Source: Kribbella pratensis (lineage in GTDB: Bacteria > Actinomycetota > Actinomycetes > Propionibacteriales > Kribbellaceae). Taken from it: 64,000 bases of DNA. Position numbers and translations under genes: made by a program. The DNA is taken from contig NZ_SODU01000004.1 in the NCBI RefSeq assembly GCF_004366075.1, positions 492,839-556,838 of the forward strand, written 5' to 3'. Numbering within the stretch: the stretch's first letter is position 1; each line of letters opens with the position of its first letter. Below, in pieces: positions 34,484 through 43,229 of this stretch. The notes under the pieces are model-generated. The model did not search any database. It was not told the DNA's origin and worked only from the letters and a program-made list of their open reading frames with translations.

Positions 34484-35206
34484 TACGTCGGCGACGACGG
34501 CGTAGTGGTCCGAGGGTGGGCGGCCGTGGTCTTCGTCGAATCCGACGAGGCGGGAGTCGGTCGGGACCAGGCCGTCGTTGGCCAGGATGTAGTCGATCCG
34601 TTGGTCCTCGAGCCACTCGCCGTGCCCGAGGTAGGGATTGTGGGAGCTGTAGGTGACGCCGTCGTACACCTGTTGCCAGCAGTCGTCGAGCACGGCGAGC
34701 AGCGGGTCGAGCTCGGGGCAGTCGGGTGGCGCATTCAAGTCACCGGCCACGACGACGTCGTCACCGCGGTCCTTGAGTTCGGACACGAGCGACGCCAGCG
34801 AACTCGCCTGCGCGAAGCGTTCCCGCTGATGGTCCTCTTCCCAGTCCAGGCAGCTGGTGATGAAGTGCAGACTGTCCTCCCCCAGCCGGATCTCCGCCCG
34901 GAGCGCGACCGTGCCGGTCGACAACGTGTGCTGCTCGACCGCCCGCAACGGGAAGCGGCTCAGAATGCCCAGCCCGAGCCGTACGTCGGGATCCGGGTCA
35001 CGCGGCATCCGCGACGGCGCGAACACCGACGACATCCCCAACTCGAACCCGAGCTGGTCGGTCTGGGACTGTCCGTCACTTCGCCAGGTTTCCTGCAGGG
35101 CAAGGAAATCGGGTCGTTGCGCCCGCACCGTTTCGGCGATCGCCCGCTGGCGCCGGAGCCAGTGGTCACCGAACCGCCCCCACACGTTCCACGTCATGAA
35201 CCTCAC
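34472..35206 (-). CDS. Endonuclease/exonuclease/phosphatase-family protein
   Basis: 244 residues from the GTG at 35206. The fold's signatures are present: MTWNVWG at the start, LALQETW (metal-binding Glu), VVAGDLNAPP (Asp and Asn), and the terminal SDHYAVVAD (Asp-His pair). Substrate (nucleic acid, phosphoinositide or other phosphodiester) is unknown. I prefer GTG 35206 to the one at 35263 because an AAGG ribosome site precedes it and a sigma-B-like -10 (35246-35241) lies between the two. Confidence 0.82.
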   Translation of the reverse strand: MRFMTWNVWGRFGDHWLRRQRAIAETVRAQRPDFLALQETWRSDGQSQTDQLGFELGMSSVFAPSRMPRDPDPDVRLGLGILSRFPLRAVEQHTLSTGTVALRAEIRLGEDSLHFITSCLDWEEDHQRERFAQASSLASLVSELKDRGDDVVVAGDLNAPPDCPELDPLLAVLDDCWQQVYDGVTYSSHNPYLGHGEWLEDQRIDYILANDGLVPTDSRLVGFDEDHGRPPSDHYAVVADVPVS

Positions 35207-35240
35207 TGCGACTTCACCTTCCTCGTACGGCGCCGTACCG

Positions 35241-35265
35241 GTACCCGCAACGACCGAGGACACGC
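35241..35265 (-). promoter_or_regulatory. Sigma-B-like promoter of the nuclease-fold gene
   Basis: Minus strand GCGT (35265-35262), 15-bp spacer, GGGTAC (35246-35241). It fits the GNNT-N14-16-GGGTAC/T pattern of Streptomyces sigma-B-type factors and lies 34 bp before the GTG. Confidence 0.5.
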
Positions 35266-35311
35266 CGATGAGTCATGGGTTACCCGACGCCCAGCGGGGA
35301 ACCGGGCGGGT

Positions 35312-35665
35312 ATGACTGTGAAGCTGAACAAGAAGGCGTTCGAGCACGCGAAAAGCCTTGTGGAAAAGGGACAGACGACCAAGGACGAGCGGGACGACTG
35401 GAGCGAGCACGCCCCCACCGCGGCCGAGCAGAACGCGTATTTGGACAAGCACGGCTGGAGCGACTACGGCCTGTGGTTCCTAGGTGTCGACACCGACATG
35501 GACGAGGAGACCAAGGGACACTACGAGTTCCCGTACGGCGACTTCCAGCGGGTGCACCGCTGCGGTGTCATCAGCGCTGAGTCCCGCGCGGCGCAGTACA
35601 ACCACCGCGATATCCAGGACGCACTGGAGAAGATCCACGAACTCCTGGACGGCGAACACAGTTGA
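35312..35665 (+). CDS. Conserved hypothetical protein, 117 residues
   Basis: Soluble, charged protein beginning MTVKLNKKAFEHAKSLVEKG, with HGWSDYGLWFLGVDTDMDEE and YEFPYGDFQRVHRCGVISAE. I recall similar unnamed actinobacterial proteins but no function. Not membrane-bound, no signal. The ATG follows GGGCGGGT. It ends 9 bp from the convergent PRC-barrel gene. Confidence 0.75.
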   Translation: MTVKLNKKAFEHAKSLVEKGQTTKDERDDWSEHAPTAAEQNAYLDKHGWSDYGLWFLGVDTDMDEETKGHYEFPYGDFQRVHRCGVISAESRAAQYNHRDIQDALEKIHELLDGEHS

Positions 35666-35667
35666 GA

Positions 35668-35686
35668 TTCCCGGTCACCGCGGGAA
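35668..35686. terminator. Short hairpin between convergent genes
   Basis: TTCCCG (35668-35673), 7-nt loop, CGGGAA (35681-35686). It overlaps the last codons of the PRC-barrel gene and follows the stop of the hypothetical gene. A weak terminator for either strand. Confidence 0.35.
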
Positions 35687-36115
35687 GGGACCCCAGTAGG
35701 GCGGGTATTGGTAATAGCCGTAGACATCCTCGTAGTGGCGGCGCTCGAGGACGACCTCCGGGTCGTACACCGGGCCGCCGGCTACGTGGTCGCGGTTCTG
35801 CGAGATGTGAACGGCGTCCGCGTCGACGCTCGTCACCGCCTCCACCGGGACCATGACCTTCCGTTGCCCCAGGCCGAGGAAGCCGCCCGAGCCGACCTCG
35901 AGGAAGCGGACTCGCCGCTCCTGCTCGTCGACGATCAGACCGTCGACCGTGCCGATCTCGTCATCGTTACGATCCAGAACTTTCAGTCCGCGCAGGTCAT
36001 CGGCGGGGTCGGCCAGCTCCAGCCCCACATCCGTCAACCGGACCAGCGCGTGGGCAGTATCGGCAGTATCGGCAGTATCGGCAGAATCGGCAGAATCGCC
36101 GGTGGCGTCAGTCAT
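35675..36115 (-). CDS. PRC-barrel domain protein
   Basis: 146 residues. After a low-complexity start made of DTA/DSA units, residues about 40-110 form a PRC-barrel (GLKVLDRNDDEIGTVDGLIV, FLEVGSGGFLGLGQRKVMVP). The C-terminal tail is Tyr-rich (EDVYGYYQYPPYWGPF). Such small barrels are common in actinobacterial stress loci; partner unknown. GAAGGGAG precedes the ATG, and a sigma-B-like promoter lies about 80 bp upstream. Confidence 0.85.
   Translation of the reverse strand: MTDATGDSADSADTADTADTAHALVRLTDVGLELADPADDLRGLKVLDRNDDEIGTVDGLIVDEQERRVRFLEVGSGGFLGLGQRKVMVPVEAVTSVDADAVHISQNRDHVAGGPVYDPEVVLERRHYEDVYGYYQYPPYWGPFPR
36053..36097. repeat. Five tandem 9-bp units inside the PRC-barrel gene
   Basis: GGCAGTATC x3 then GGCAGAATC x2, coding DTA and DSA triplets. 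In-frame copy changes would alter only the disordered N-terminus. Confidence 0.85.
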
Positions 36116-36193
36116 CGCGCACTCCCTTCAAGCCGTCCCGGCCACCGGCCGACGGCACCGTGCGAGAAACCACCGGTCGGTGACACCACCCCG

Positions 36194-36219
36194 GTACCCC
36201 GGCGCCACGGCCTTCAAGC
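36194..36219 (-). promoter_or_regulatory. Sigma-B-like promoter of the PRC-barrel gene
   Basis: Minus strand GCTT (36219-36216), 16-bp spacer, GGGTAC (36199-36194), 78 bp before the start codon. Confidence 0.4.
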
Positions 36220-36242
36220 CGGACATCCGCCGGGGCCGCGCG

Positions 36243-37259
36243 CTACTCGCGGGCGCCCTGGTCGAGGACCTTGTTCACGGAGCGTTCCAGCCGCGCTCTC
36301 GTTTCCTCGTCGGCGAGGTCGTCGCCGACACGGTCGACGGCGTCCGCGATCGTGTGCCCGTGCTCGTACTGCTCCACGACACGCGGATCGACGTACGACG
36401 CCCTGGCCACCGCCGGCGTGTTACCGAGGTGCTCGGACACCTCCTCGAGCATCTCCCTCACCGCCGCGTTCAGGGCCTGCTTCGTGGTCGGCGGCTCCGC
36501 CTCGGCCAGATCCACCGCGGCGTGCACGGTCGCGGTCCAGGTCCGCAGGTCCTTCACGGTGAAGTCGTCACCGACCAGCTCGCGGAACCGGTCGTTGATC
36601 ATCCCGGCATCGATCTCGTGATACTCGTCGCCGTCGCGATACACCAGCAGCTGCTTCTTCTTGTGCCGGCTTCGCTTCAGCGAACGCACGGCTGCCACCA
36701 GGTTGGCGTCGTCCAGCTCGAACGTCCGCCGCTGCCCGCCCTTCGCCCGAAAGTCGAACACGAGCTTCCCGCGGCTGATCCGTACGTCGTCACGCAGCAA
36801 GGTGGCCGCACCCCGGCTGCCGTACTCCTCGGCGTACTGCGTGTTGCCGGTCCGGAAGACGCCGTAGTCCAGCATCCGCAGCGCGACCGCGAGCACCCGC
36901 CGCCGCTGCAGGCCCCGCGCACACAGATCCTCGTCCACCGCCTCCCGGAACGCGGGTAGTTTGCGCGCCAGCTGCCGCACTCGATCATGCTTGTCCGCAT
37001 CCTGCGCCGACCGCCAGTCATCGTGGTACAGATACTGACGGCGACCGGCCTGATCGGTCCCGACGGCCTGGATGTGCCCGTTCGGGAACGGACAGATCCA
37101 CACGTCCTGCCAGGCCGGCGGAATCGCCAGGGTCCGGATTCGCTCGACCGTGTCCGTGTCGTCGATGACCTTGCCATCGGCATCGAGATAGCTGAACCCA
37201 CGCCCTCGCCGCACGCGGGTGAACCCCGCCTGCTCCGGGTGACTACGCCGTAGGCGCAT
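36243..37259 (-). CDS. Poxvirus-type DNA topoisomerase IB
   Basis: 338 residues. N-terminal domain with GFSYLDADGKVIDDTDTVER, then the catalytic domain: Lys in RAKGGQRRTF (about 173), Arg in DLRTWTATVHAAVDL (about 239) and the nucleophile Tyr289 in VARASYVDPRV. It relaxes supercoils by a 3'-phosphotyrosine intermediate. The ATG at 37259 lies within the last codons of the upstream GH13 gene (17-bp overlap), so the two are co-transcribed. Confidence 0.92.
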   Translation of the reverse strand: MRLRRSHPEQAGFTRVRRGRGFSYLDADGKVIDDTDTVERIRTLAIPPAWQDVWICPFPNGHIQAVGTDQAGRRQYLYHDDWRSAQDADKHDRVRQLARKLPAFREAVDEDLCARGLQRRRVLAVALRMLDYGVFRTGNTQYAEEYGSRGAATLLRDDVRISRGKLVFDFRAKGGQRRTFELDDANLVAAVRSLKRSRHKKKQLLVYRDGDEYHEIDAGMINDRFRELVGDDFTVKDLRTWTATVHAAVDLAEAEPPTTKQALNAAVREMLEEVSEHLGNTPAVARASYVDPRVVEQYEHGHTIADAVDRVGDDLADEETRARLERSVNKVLDQGARE

Positions 37260-38835
37260 GACAGTGCAGCCAGCGATAGCCGTAGCCGGCGAGTCGGACC
37301 GAGTTCTTCGACGCCGGTTCGTACTCACCGTCGGCGAGCAGGTCGGTCCGCACGTCGTACGGAAGGTCGACCTCGAGCTCGTCGGCGGACAGATTGGCCA
37401 GCATCAGTACGGCGCCGCTGCCGCGGTGGTGCAGGACGGCGAAGACCGAGCGCTGCCGAAGAGCCAACGCCTCGCAGCGGTGCGGCGGGAGCTCGCCGAG
37501 CTCTCGCCGGCTGCGGACCAGCTGCGCCACCCTGCTGAACAGAGACCCGGGACGAAACTCCTGGTCCGCGACGTTGACCTGCGAGAACCCGTAGCGGCCG
37601 TCCTGGAGGACGGCCGGAGCAACCACCCCAGCCGGTGCCTTGCTGAACCCGCCGTTCGGTTCGGACGACCACTGCATCGGCGTCCGCACCGACATCCGGT
37701 CCGGCAGCGCCAGGTCCTCACCCATCCCGATCTCCTCGCCGTACCGGACAACCGGTGCCCCTGGCAACGACTCGGCGATCGCATGCGCCAGCGCGGTACG
37801 TCGTACGTCACCGAGCATCGGCGCCAGCCGACGGCGGATCCCGCGGCCGAACGCGCGCATGTTCGCGGCCGGCGCGAACGCCGCCATCACCTCGTCGCGC
37901 TCCGGCGCCGACAACCGGTCCAGGTCCAGCTCGTCGTGGTTGCGCAGCCAGTTGACGTAGGTGCATCCGTCCGGCGGATCGGGCTGCGCACGCAGCGCCC
38001 GGACCAGCGGCTCGGCGTCCCCGCGTGCCAGCGCGAGGAACAGCAGGTTGTTCGTCCAGAAGTCCAGCACCGCGTGCAGGCGGCCGCCGTTGCCGAAGTA
38101 CAGGTCGTACTGGTCCGGTGGCACGTCCACCTCGCCCATCAACGGCGCGCCGTCGGCCATCTCCGCAAGCTCGGAGAGGAACCAGAAACCGTCGTCGCGG
38201 TCATCGCTCAGGGCCGCCTGCCGGACCATGTACGGCACCGCGTCGACCCGGAACCCGTCGACTCCCCGGTCGAGCCAATGCCGGACGATGCGCTCGATCT
38301 CCGCACGAACCGCCGGATGGCCGACGTCCAGATCGGCCTCGTGCCGGTAGAACGCGTGCCGGTAGTACATCGCGGCATGCTCGTCGTATGCCCAGATCGA
38401 GTCCTCGACGCCCGGAAAGACCGGACCTCGCACGGCGGGATCGTCGCGCGGCTCCGCGGCCCACACGTAGTAGTCGCGGTACGGCGAACCAGGGTCGTCC
38501 CGTGCCGCCCGGAACCATGGATGATGGATCGATGTGTGCTGGACGACGAGTTCGACGATGACCCGCAGATCCAGCTCATGGCAGCGCTCCACGAGCTCCT
38601 CGAAGTCGGCCATCGTGCCGAACCGGGAGGAGACACCGCAGTGGTCCACGACGTCGTACCCGGCATCCAGGTACGGCGACACGTAGAACGGTTGCAACCA
38701 GATGGTGTCCGCCCCGACCGCCCGCACGTGGTCCAGCTTCCGGAGAACGCCTGCCAGATCACCGACACCGTCGTCGTCGGAGTCGAAGAACACCGCCGGG
38801 TCCAGCTGATAGATCACCCGCCCGTCAAGTCGCAT
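37243..38835 (-). CDS. GH13 alpha-amylase-family enzyme, trehalose-synthase-like
   Basis: 530 residues. GH13 motifs in order: GYDVVDH (region I-like), nucleophile Asp198 in GFRVDAV, acid/base Glu235 in LMGEVDV, and Asp301 in RNHDELD. Close to TreS-type enzymes but short, without a maltokinase or starch-binding extension. Acts in the cytoplasm on alpha-glucosides, possibly maltose-trehalose exchange. It is divergent from the P450 gene and preceded by a sigma-B-like promoter that would leave almost no leader. Confidence 0.85.
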   Translation of the reverse strand: MRLDGRVIYQLDPAVFFDSDDDGVGDLAGVLRKLDHVRAVGADTIWLQPFYVSPYLDAGYDVVDHCGVSSRFGTMADFEELVERCHELDLRVIVELVVQHTSIHHPWFRAARDDPGSPYRDYYVWAAEPRDDPAVRGPVFPGVEDSIWAYDEHAAMYYRHAFYRHEADLDVGHPAVRAEIERIVRHWLDRGVDGFRVDAVPYMVRQAALSDDRDDGFWFLSELAEMADGAPLMGEVDVPPDQYDLYFGNGGRLHAVLDFWTNNLLFLALARGDAEPLVRALRAQPDPPDGCTYVNWLRNHDELDLDRLSAPERDEVMAAFAPAANMRAFGRGIRRRLAPMLGDVRRTALAHAIAESLPGAPVVRYGEEIGMGEDLALPDRMSVRTPMQWSSEPNGGFSKAPAGVVAPAVLQDGRYGFSQVNVADQEFRPGSLFSRVAQLVRSRRELGELPPHRCEALALRQRSVFAVLHHRGSGAVLMLANLSADELEVDLPYDVRTDLLADGEYEPASKNSVRLAGYGYRWLHCHAPTA

Positions 38836-38844
38836 GGCCTGCCG

Positions 38845-38870
38845 GTACCCCGCCCTCGGGCCGTGCACGC
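38845..38870 (-). promoter_or_regulatory. Sigma-B-like promoter of the GH13-topoisomerase unit
   Basis: Minus strand GCGT (38870-38867), 16-bp spacer, GGGTAC (38850-38845); the -10 ends 9 bp before the ATG, pointing to a leaderless transcript. Confidence 0.5.
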
Positions 38871-38922
38871 CTCGTGGCAGACCCGACCGTTTCGGCAGCG
38901 GAGCGGCGGACACCTGACGGTC

Positions 38923-40233
38923 ATGTCGACACTGCTGCCAATCGCTTCCGCGCCGGACAGCGCGCGGATCCTGCGAGACGTCCTCGGACCGGTCGTTGCC
39001 CAGGGACCGATCCTTCGCAGACCCAGGCTGGGCACGCTCGCCGAGAAGCTGCGCGTGGACGACCGCGCGCTTCGTCGCGTCCGGCGACTCCGTGGCCGGT
39101 ACGGCGAGGGGCCCGTCCTGCTGCGGATCGCCGGGCGCACGATCGCACTCGTTCTCGCTGCCGACGACGTCCATCGACTGCTGAAGGAAACGCCCGAACC
39201 GTTCGCCGCCGCAACCGGTCTGAAGATCGGGGCGCTGACGCACTTCCAGCCGCACGCGGTCCTGACGACCAACTCGTCGCTGCGGGCCGGACGTCGTGAG
39301 CTGAACGAGGATGCCCTCGACAGTCACCTCCCTGTCCATCGTCACGGCCACCGGTTCGTCGACGTGGTCCACGAGGAGCTGGACGGCCTGGACGCCCGCA
39401 CTCTCGGCTGGGACGACTTCCGCAGCGTCTGGTCCCGCGTCGTACGCCGGATCGTGCTCGGGGACGCCGCCCGCAGCGACGTGGAACTCACCGAGCAGCT
39501 CGACCAGCTCCGCGCCGACGCGAACTGGGCACAGCTGGGCCCGGGGCACGACGATACGCGCGCCCGTTTCCTCGCGACGGTTTCCCAGTACGTCGACAAG
39601 GCCGAAACCGGAAGCCTCGTCGAAGCCCTCGACCGACGGTCCGAGACACTCGACCCGGCCGGTCAGGTGCCGCACTGGCTGTTCGCCTTCGACGCCGCCG
39701 GCATCGCGCTCTGGCGACTCCTCGCCGTCCTCGGCACCGACCAGTCGCGCCTCGAGCCCATCGTCGCCGAGGCGCGTCACCCGGAGGCTTCCCCCTTGCT
39801 GGCCCACGCCGGCGCCGCGATGCAGGAGTCCGTCCGGTTGTGGCCCACCACTCTGGTCATCCTGCGCCAGTCGCACGAGGACACCGAATGGCGTGGCAGG
39901 ATCGCGCCGGCCGGAACCGAGTTCGTGATCGTGAGCTCGGTGTTCCATCGCGACGACGACGCACTCGACTTCGCGAACCGATTCGAACCGGCTGTCTGGC
40001 TGGACGGCCGCGCCGACGGTTCCTGGCCGATCGTCCCGTTCAGCGAAGGTCCCGCAGGGTGCCCCGGACGGAACGTCGTACTGCTCACCACCAGCGCCGC
40101 GGTCAGCCACCTCGCCGACCGCTACGACCTCGATGTCGATCCAACGACCCGCGCGAAGCTGGCCGGGCCGATGCCCGGCACGTTCAACCACGCCGACGTA
40201 CGCATCGGCTTCTGGAGACGTCGCGACAGCTGA
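38923..40233 (+). CDS. Cytochrome P450 lacking the acid-alcohol pair
   Basis: 436 residues. Heme-binding loop FSEGPAGCPGRN with ligand Cys380; ExxR in QESVRLWP (302-305). The I-helix reads FDAAGIALWRLL (about 256-267), so the usual acid-Thr pair of AGxDT/AGxET is Ala-Leu. That pair delivers protons for oxygen activation, so peroxide-driven or non-hydroxylating chemistry is possible. No ferredoxin or reductase gene lies nearby. The start is ATG 38923, 87 bp from the divergent GH13 start. Confidence 0.88.
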   Translation: MSTLLPIASAPDSARILRDVLGPVVAQGPILRRPRLGTLAEKLRVDDRALRRVRRLRGRYGEGPVLLRIAGRTIALVLAADDVHRLLKETPEPFAAATGLKIGALTHFQPHAVLTTNSSLRAGRRELNEDALDSHLPVHRHGHRFVDVVHEELDGLDARTLGWDDFRSVWSRVVRRIVLGDAARSDVELTEQLDQLRADANWAQLGPGHDDTRARFLATVSQYVDKAETGSLVEALDRRSETLDPAGQVPHWLFAFDAAGIALWRLLAVLGTDQSRLEPIVAEARHPEASPLLAHAGAAMQESVRLWPTTLVILRQSHEDTEWRGRIAPAGTEFVIVSSVFHRDDDALDFANRFEPAVWLDGRADGSWPIVPFSEGPAGCPGRNVVLLTTSAAVSHLADRYDLDVDPTTRAKLAGPMPGTFNHADVRIGFWRRRDS

Positions 40234-40248
40234 GAAACCCTGAGAACG

Positions 40249-42036
40249 TCAGGACCGGCCGGGCAGGAACTCCTGAACCTTGGACTTGAACCCCTGCTTG
40301 ATCATCGAGGAACGGTCGCTGTCACCGCGCACGATCGACTCCGCCGCCTTCTCGATCTGGTCCCAGGTCGCATGCGGCGGAATCGGCGGCACCGCGGGAT
40401 CGGTGCGGAACTCGACCACGCACGGGCGATCCGCCCGCAGCGCCTCCTCCCAGGCCGGCACGACCTCCTCGGGCTTCTCGGCCGTCACTCCGTGCAGCCC
40501 GAGCAGCCTCGCGTACCCGGCGTACGGGAACTCCGGCAGCTCCTGCGAAGGCAGGAACTGGGGCGAGCCTCCCATCGCCCGCAGTTCCCACGTCACCTGG
40601 TTCAGATCGTTGTTGTGCAGTACGGCGACCACCAGGCGCGGATCCGCCCACTCCTGCCAGTACTTCGCGATCGTGATCAGCTCGTTGATCCCGTTCATCT
40701 GCATCGCGCCGTCACCCACCAGCGCGTAGCCGGGCCGGTCCGGGAGCCCGAACTTCGCGCCGATCACGTACGGCACACCAGGACCCATCGTGGCCAGCGT
40801 CCCGGACAGCGATCCCCGCATGTCTGCGCGCATCCGGATGTGCCGCGCGTACCAGTTCGCCGCCGATCCGGAGTCCGCCGCGAGGATCGCGTCGCGCGGC
40901 AGCCGCTGCGACAACTCGTGGAACACCAGCTCCGGGTTGATCGGATCCGCCGAGGTGTGCGCGCGACGCTCCATGACCTCCCACCAGCGCCTGACGTTGC
41001 TCTCGACGCCCGACCGCCACGACCGGTCGTCCTTGCGCTGCACGAGCGGAATGAGCGCGCGCAGAGTCCGTGACGCGTCCCCGACCAGGTTCACCTCGAA
41101 CGGGTACCGCATCCCGACCATCGTGGGATCGAGATCGACCTGGATCGCCCGCGCCTTGCCGAACTCGGGCAGGAACTGCGAATAGGGGAAGTTCGATCCC
41201 ACGACCAGCAAGGTGTCGCAATCCGTCATCAGCTCGTACGACGGCCGCGTCCCGAGCAGCCCGATCGAGCCTGTCACCCACGGCAGCTCGTCGGACAGAA
41301 CGTCCTTGCCCAGCAGGGCTTTCGCGACACCGGCTCCGGTGAGCTCCGCGAGCTCCGTGACCTCGCTCGCCGCCCCACGGGCACCTTGACCGACCAGGAA
41401 CGCGACCCGCGAACCCGCGTTCAGGATCTCCGCGGCCCGCTCGAGCTGCTCGGCCGCCGGGACCGGCGCCGACCAGGTCAGGTCCAGGCTCGACGGCACC
41501 ATCTTGAACGCGTGCGACGGCGCCGTGTACTCCAACTCTTGGACGTCCGAGGGGATGATCAGCGCTGTCACGGTACGCCGGGCCGCCGCGATCCGGATCG
41601 CCCGGTCGAGGACGTTCGGCAGCTGCTCCGCGACCATCACCGTCTCGCAGTAGTCGGACGCGACGTCCTTGAAGAGCGTGTGCAGGTCGACCTCCTGCTG
41701 ATAGCTGCCGCCCATCGCGCTCCGCGCCGTCTGCCCCACGATCGCCACCACAGGAACGTGATCGAGCTTCGCGTCGTACAGCCCGTTCAGCAGGTGGATC
41801 GCGCCCGGCCCGCTGGTCGCCGTACAGACACCGACGCGGCCGGTGAACTTGGCGTACCCGACCGCTTCGAAGGCCGCCATCTCCTCGTGCCGGGCCTGGA
41901 CGAACCGCGGCTGGTTGTCCGCCTTCTGCCACGCGGAGAGCAGTCCGTTGATGCCGTCCCCGGCGTACCCGAAGACGTGCTCGACACCCCAGTCACGCAG
42001 CCGCTGGAGTACGTAGTCGCCAACTGTCGTGCTCAT
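40249..42036 (-). CDS. Thiamine-diphosphate-dependent enzyme, pyruvate-oxidase/PoxB type
   Basis: 595 residues from ATG 42036 with GGGAGG 6 bp upstream. Catalytic Glu51 in ARHEEMAAFEA, central FAD/nucleotide-like domain, and the ThDP motif GDGAMQMNGINE...LHNNDLNQ. The likely reaction is oxidative decarboxylation of pyruvate to acetate at the membrane. Acetolactate-synthase-like activity is an alternative. A sigma-B-like promoter precedes it, in keeping with stationary-phase use of PoxB in other bacteria. Confidence 0.88.
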   Translation of the reverse strand: MSTTVGDYVLQRLRDWGVEHVFGYAGDGINGLLSAWQKADNQPRFVQARHEEMAAFEAVGYAKFTGRVGVCTATSGPGAIHLLNGLYDAKLDHVPVVAIVGQTARSAMGGSYQQEVDLHTLFKDVASDYCETVMVAEQLPNVLDRAIRIAAARRTVTALIIPSDVQELEYTAPSHAFKMVPSSLDLTWSAPVPAAEQLERAAEILNAGSRVAFLVGQGARGAASEVTELAELTGAGVAKALLGKDVLSDELPWVTGSIGLLGTRPSYELMTDCDTLLVVGSNFPYSQFLPEFGKARAIQVDLDPTMVGMRYPFEVNLVGDASRTLRALIPLVQRKDDRSWRSGVESNVRRWWEVMERRAHTSADPINPELVFHELSQRLPRDAILAADSGSAANWYARHIRMRADMRGSLSGTLATMGPGVPYVIGAKFGLPDRPGYALVGDGAMQMNGINELITIAKYWQEWADPRLVVAVLHNNDLNQVTWELRAMGGSPQFLPSQELPEFPYAGYARLLGLHGVTAEKPEEVVPAWEEALRADRPCVVEFRTDPAVPPIPPHATWDQIEKAAESIVRGDSDRSSMIKQGFKSKVQEFLPGRS

Positions 42037-42073
42037 GTCCATCCTCCCGACGAGACCCGGCCGGTCCTGGCCG

Positions 42074-42098
42074 GTACCCGGGGTGTTCGGCAGCAAAC
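42074..42098 (-). promoter_or_regulatory. Sigma-B-like promoter of the ThDP oxidase gene
   Basis: Minus strand GTTT (42098-42095), 15-bp spacer, GGGTAC (42079-42074): the best match in this window to the sigma-B-type consensus, 37 bp before the ATG. Confidence 0.6.
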
Positions 42099-42173
42099 GG
42101 GTTTCGAGCGGCCCGTCGTGGTCACCGGAGAGGCGTCCGCTCGATGGTCGGACCAGCTCCTGAGGAGGATCGC

Positions 42174-43163
42174 GTGGGACAGGTTGTGGTAGTGACCGGC
42201 GCCAGCGGCGGCATCGGCCGGGCGAGCGCGGTCGCCTTCGCCCGGCGCGGCGACAAGGTCGCGTTGCTTGCCCGCGGCGAGGCGGGACTCGAAGGCGCTG
42301 TCCGTGACGTCACCGCGGCCGGCGGAACCGCGCTTCCGATCGAGGTCGACGTCGCCGACTACGAAAAGGTCGAGGCCGCCGCGGATCAGGTGGAGAAGGA
42401 ACTCGGGCCGATCGACGTCTGGGTGAACGTCGCCTTCTCGTCGGTGTTCGCGCCGTTCCTGGAGATCGAGCCCAGCGAGTTCAAACGAACCACCGAGGTG
42501 ACCTATCTCGGGTACGTCCACGGAACCCGGGCCGCGCTCCGCCGGATGAAGCCGCGCGACCACGGCGCGATCGTGCAGGTGGGGTCGGCGCTCGCGTACC
42601 GCGGGATCCCGCTGCAGTCGGCGTACTGCGGGGCGAAGCACGCGATCCAGGGTTTCCATGACTCGTTGCGGTGCGAACTGCTGCACGACAAGTCCGACGT
42701 GCACGTGACCATGGTCCAGATGCCGGCCGTCAACACACCGCAGTTCTCGTGGGTGTTGTCCCGGTTGCCGAAGCACCCGCAGCCCGTGCCGCCGATCTTT
42801 CAGCCGGAAGTCGCCGCGGACGCCGTCGTCTACGCGGCCGATCACCCGCGCCGGCGCGAGTACTGGGTCGGGGCTCCGACCGTGGGCACGCTGATCGCGA
42901 ACAAGTTCGCCGCCGGGCTCCTGGACCGCTACCTGGCGCGCACCGGCTACAAGGGACAACAGAGCGACCAGCCCCCCGAGAAGGCCGCGAATCTGTGGGA
43001 ACCCGCCGACGAGGAGCGCGACTACGGCGCTCACGGGGCGTTCGACGAACGGTCGACGCCGCGCAGTCTCCAGACCTGGGCCTCCAGGCATCGCGGACTG
43101 GTCGGAGCATTCGCCGCAGGCGCTACTGCGGCAGCGGTCTCCTGGGGCCGCAACCGCCGGTAA
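42174..43163 (+). CDS. Short-chain dehydrogenase/reductase with C-terminal extension
   Basis: 329 residues. GTG start with GAGGAGG 5 bp upstream. TGASGGIG (8-15) binds the cofactor; Ser138, Tyr151 and Lys155 are the catalytic residues (YCGAK). The usual NNAG is NVAF. A C-terminal extension of about 80 residues ends in a hydrophobic stretch (GLVGAFAAGATAAAVSW) that may touch the membrane. Divergent from the ThDP oxidase gene; start of a run with the F420 and SRPBCC genes. Confidence 0.9.
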   Translation: MGQVVVVTGASGGIGRASAVAFARRGDKVALLARGEAGLEGAVRDVTAAGGTALPIEVDVADYEKVEAAADQVEKELGPIDVWVNVAFSSVFAPFLEIEPSEFKRTTEVTYLGYVHGTRAALRRMKPRDHGAIVQVGSALAYRGIPLQSAYCGAKHAIQGFHDSLRCELLHDKSDVHVTMVQMPAVNTPQFSWVLSRLPKHPQPVPPIFQPEVAADAVVYAADHPRRREYWVGAPTVGTLIANKFAAGLLDRYLARTGYKGQQSDQPPEKAANLWEPADEERDYGAHGAFDERSTPRSLQTWASRHRGLVGAFAAGATAAAVSWGRNRR

Positions 43164-43229
43164 CAGGCCCGGCGATTGGAGAACACGACATCGGGCACCC
43201 GATGGGTGACGAGCAACGCGGAGGTGCGC

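Noticed and set aside
35308..35313. GGGTAT before the hypothetical gene at 35312 as another sigma-B-like -10
   Set aside because: It overlaps the start codon and has no GNNT at the right distance.
37258..40233. A 991-codon open frame covering the antisense of the GH13 gene and the P450 gene
   Set aside because: Only its last 436 codons (from 38923) read as a protein family. The rest is the complement of a clear GH13 gene and reflects high GC codon bias.
42101..42125. Plus-strand GTTT-N15-GGTCAC before the SDR gene
   Set aside because: The -10 differs from GGGTAC at two positions, and such weak matches are common in GC-rich DNA.
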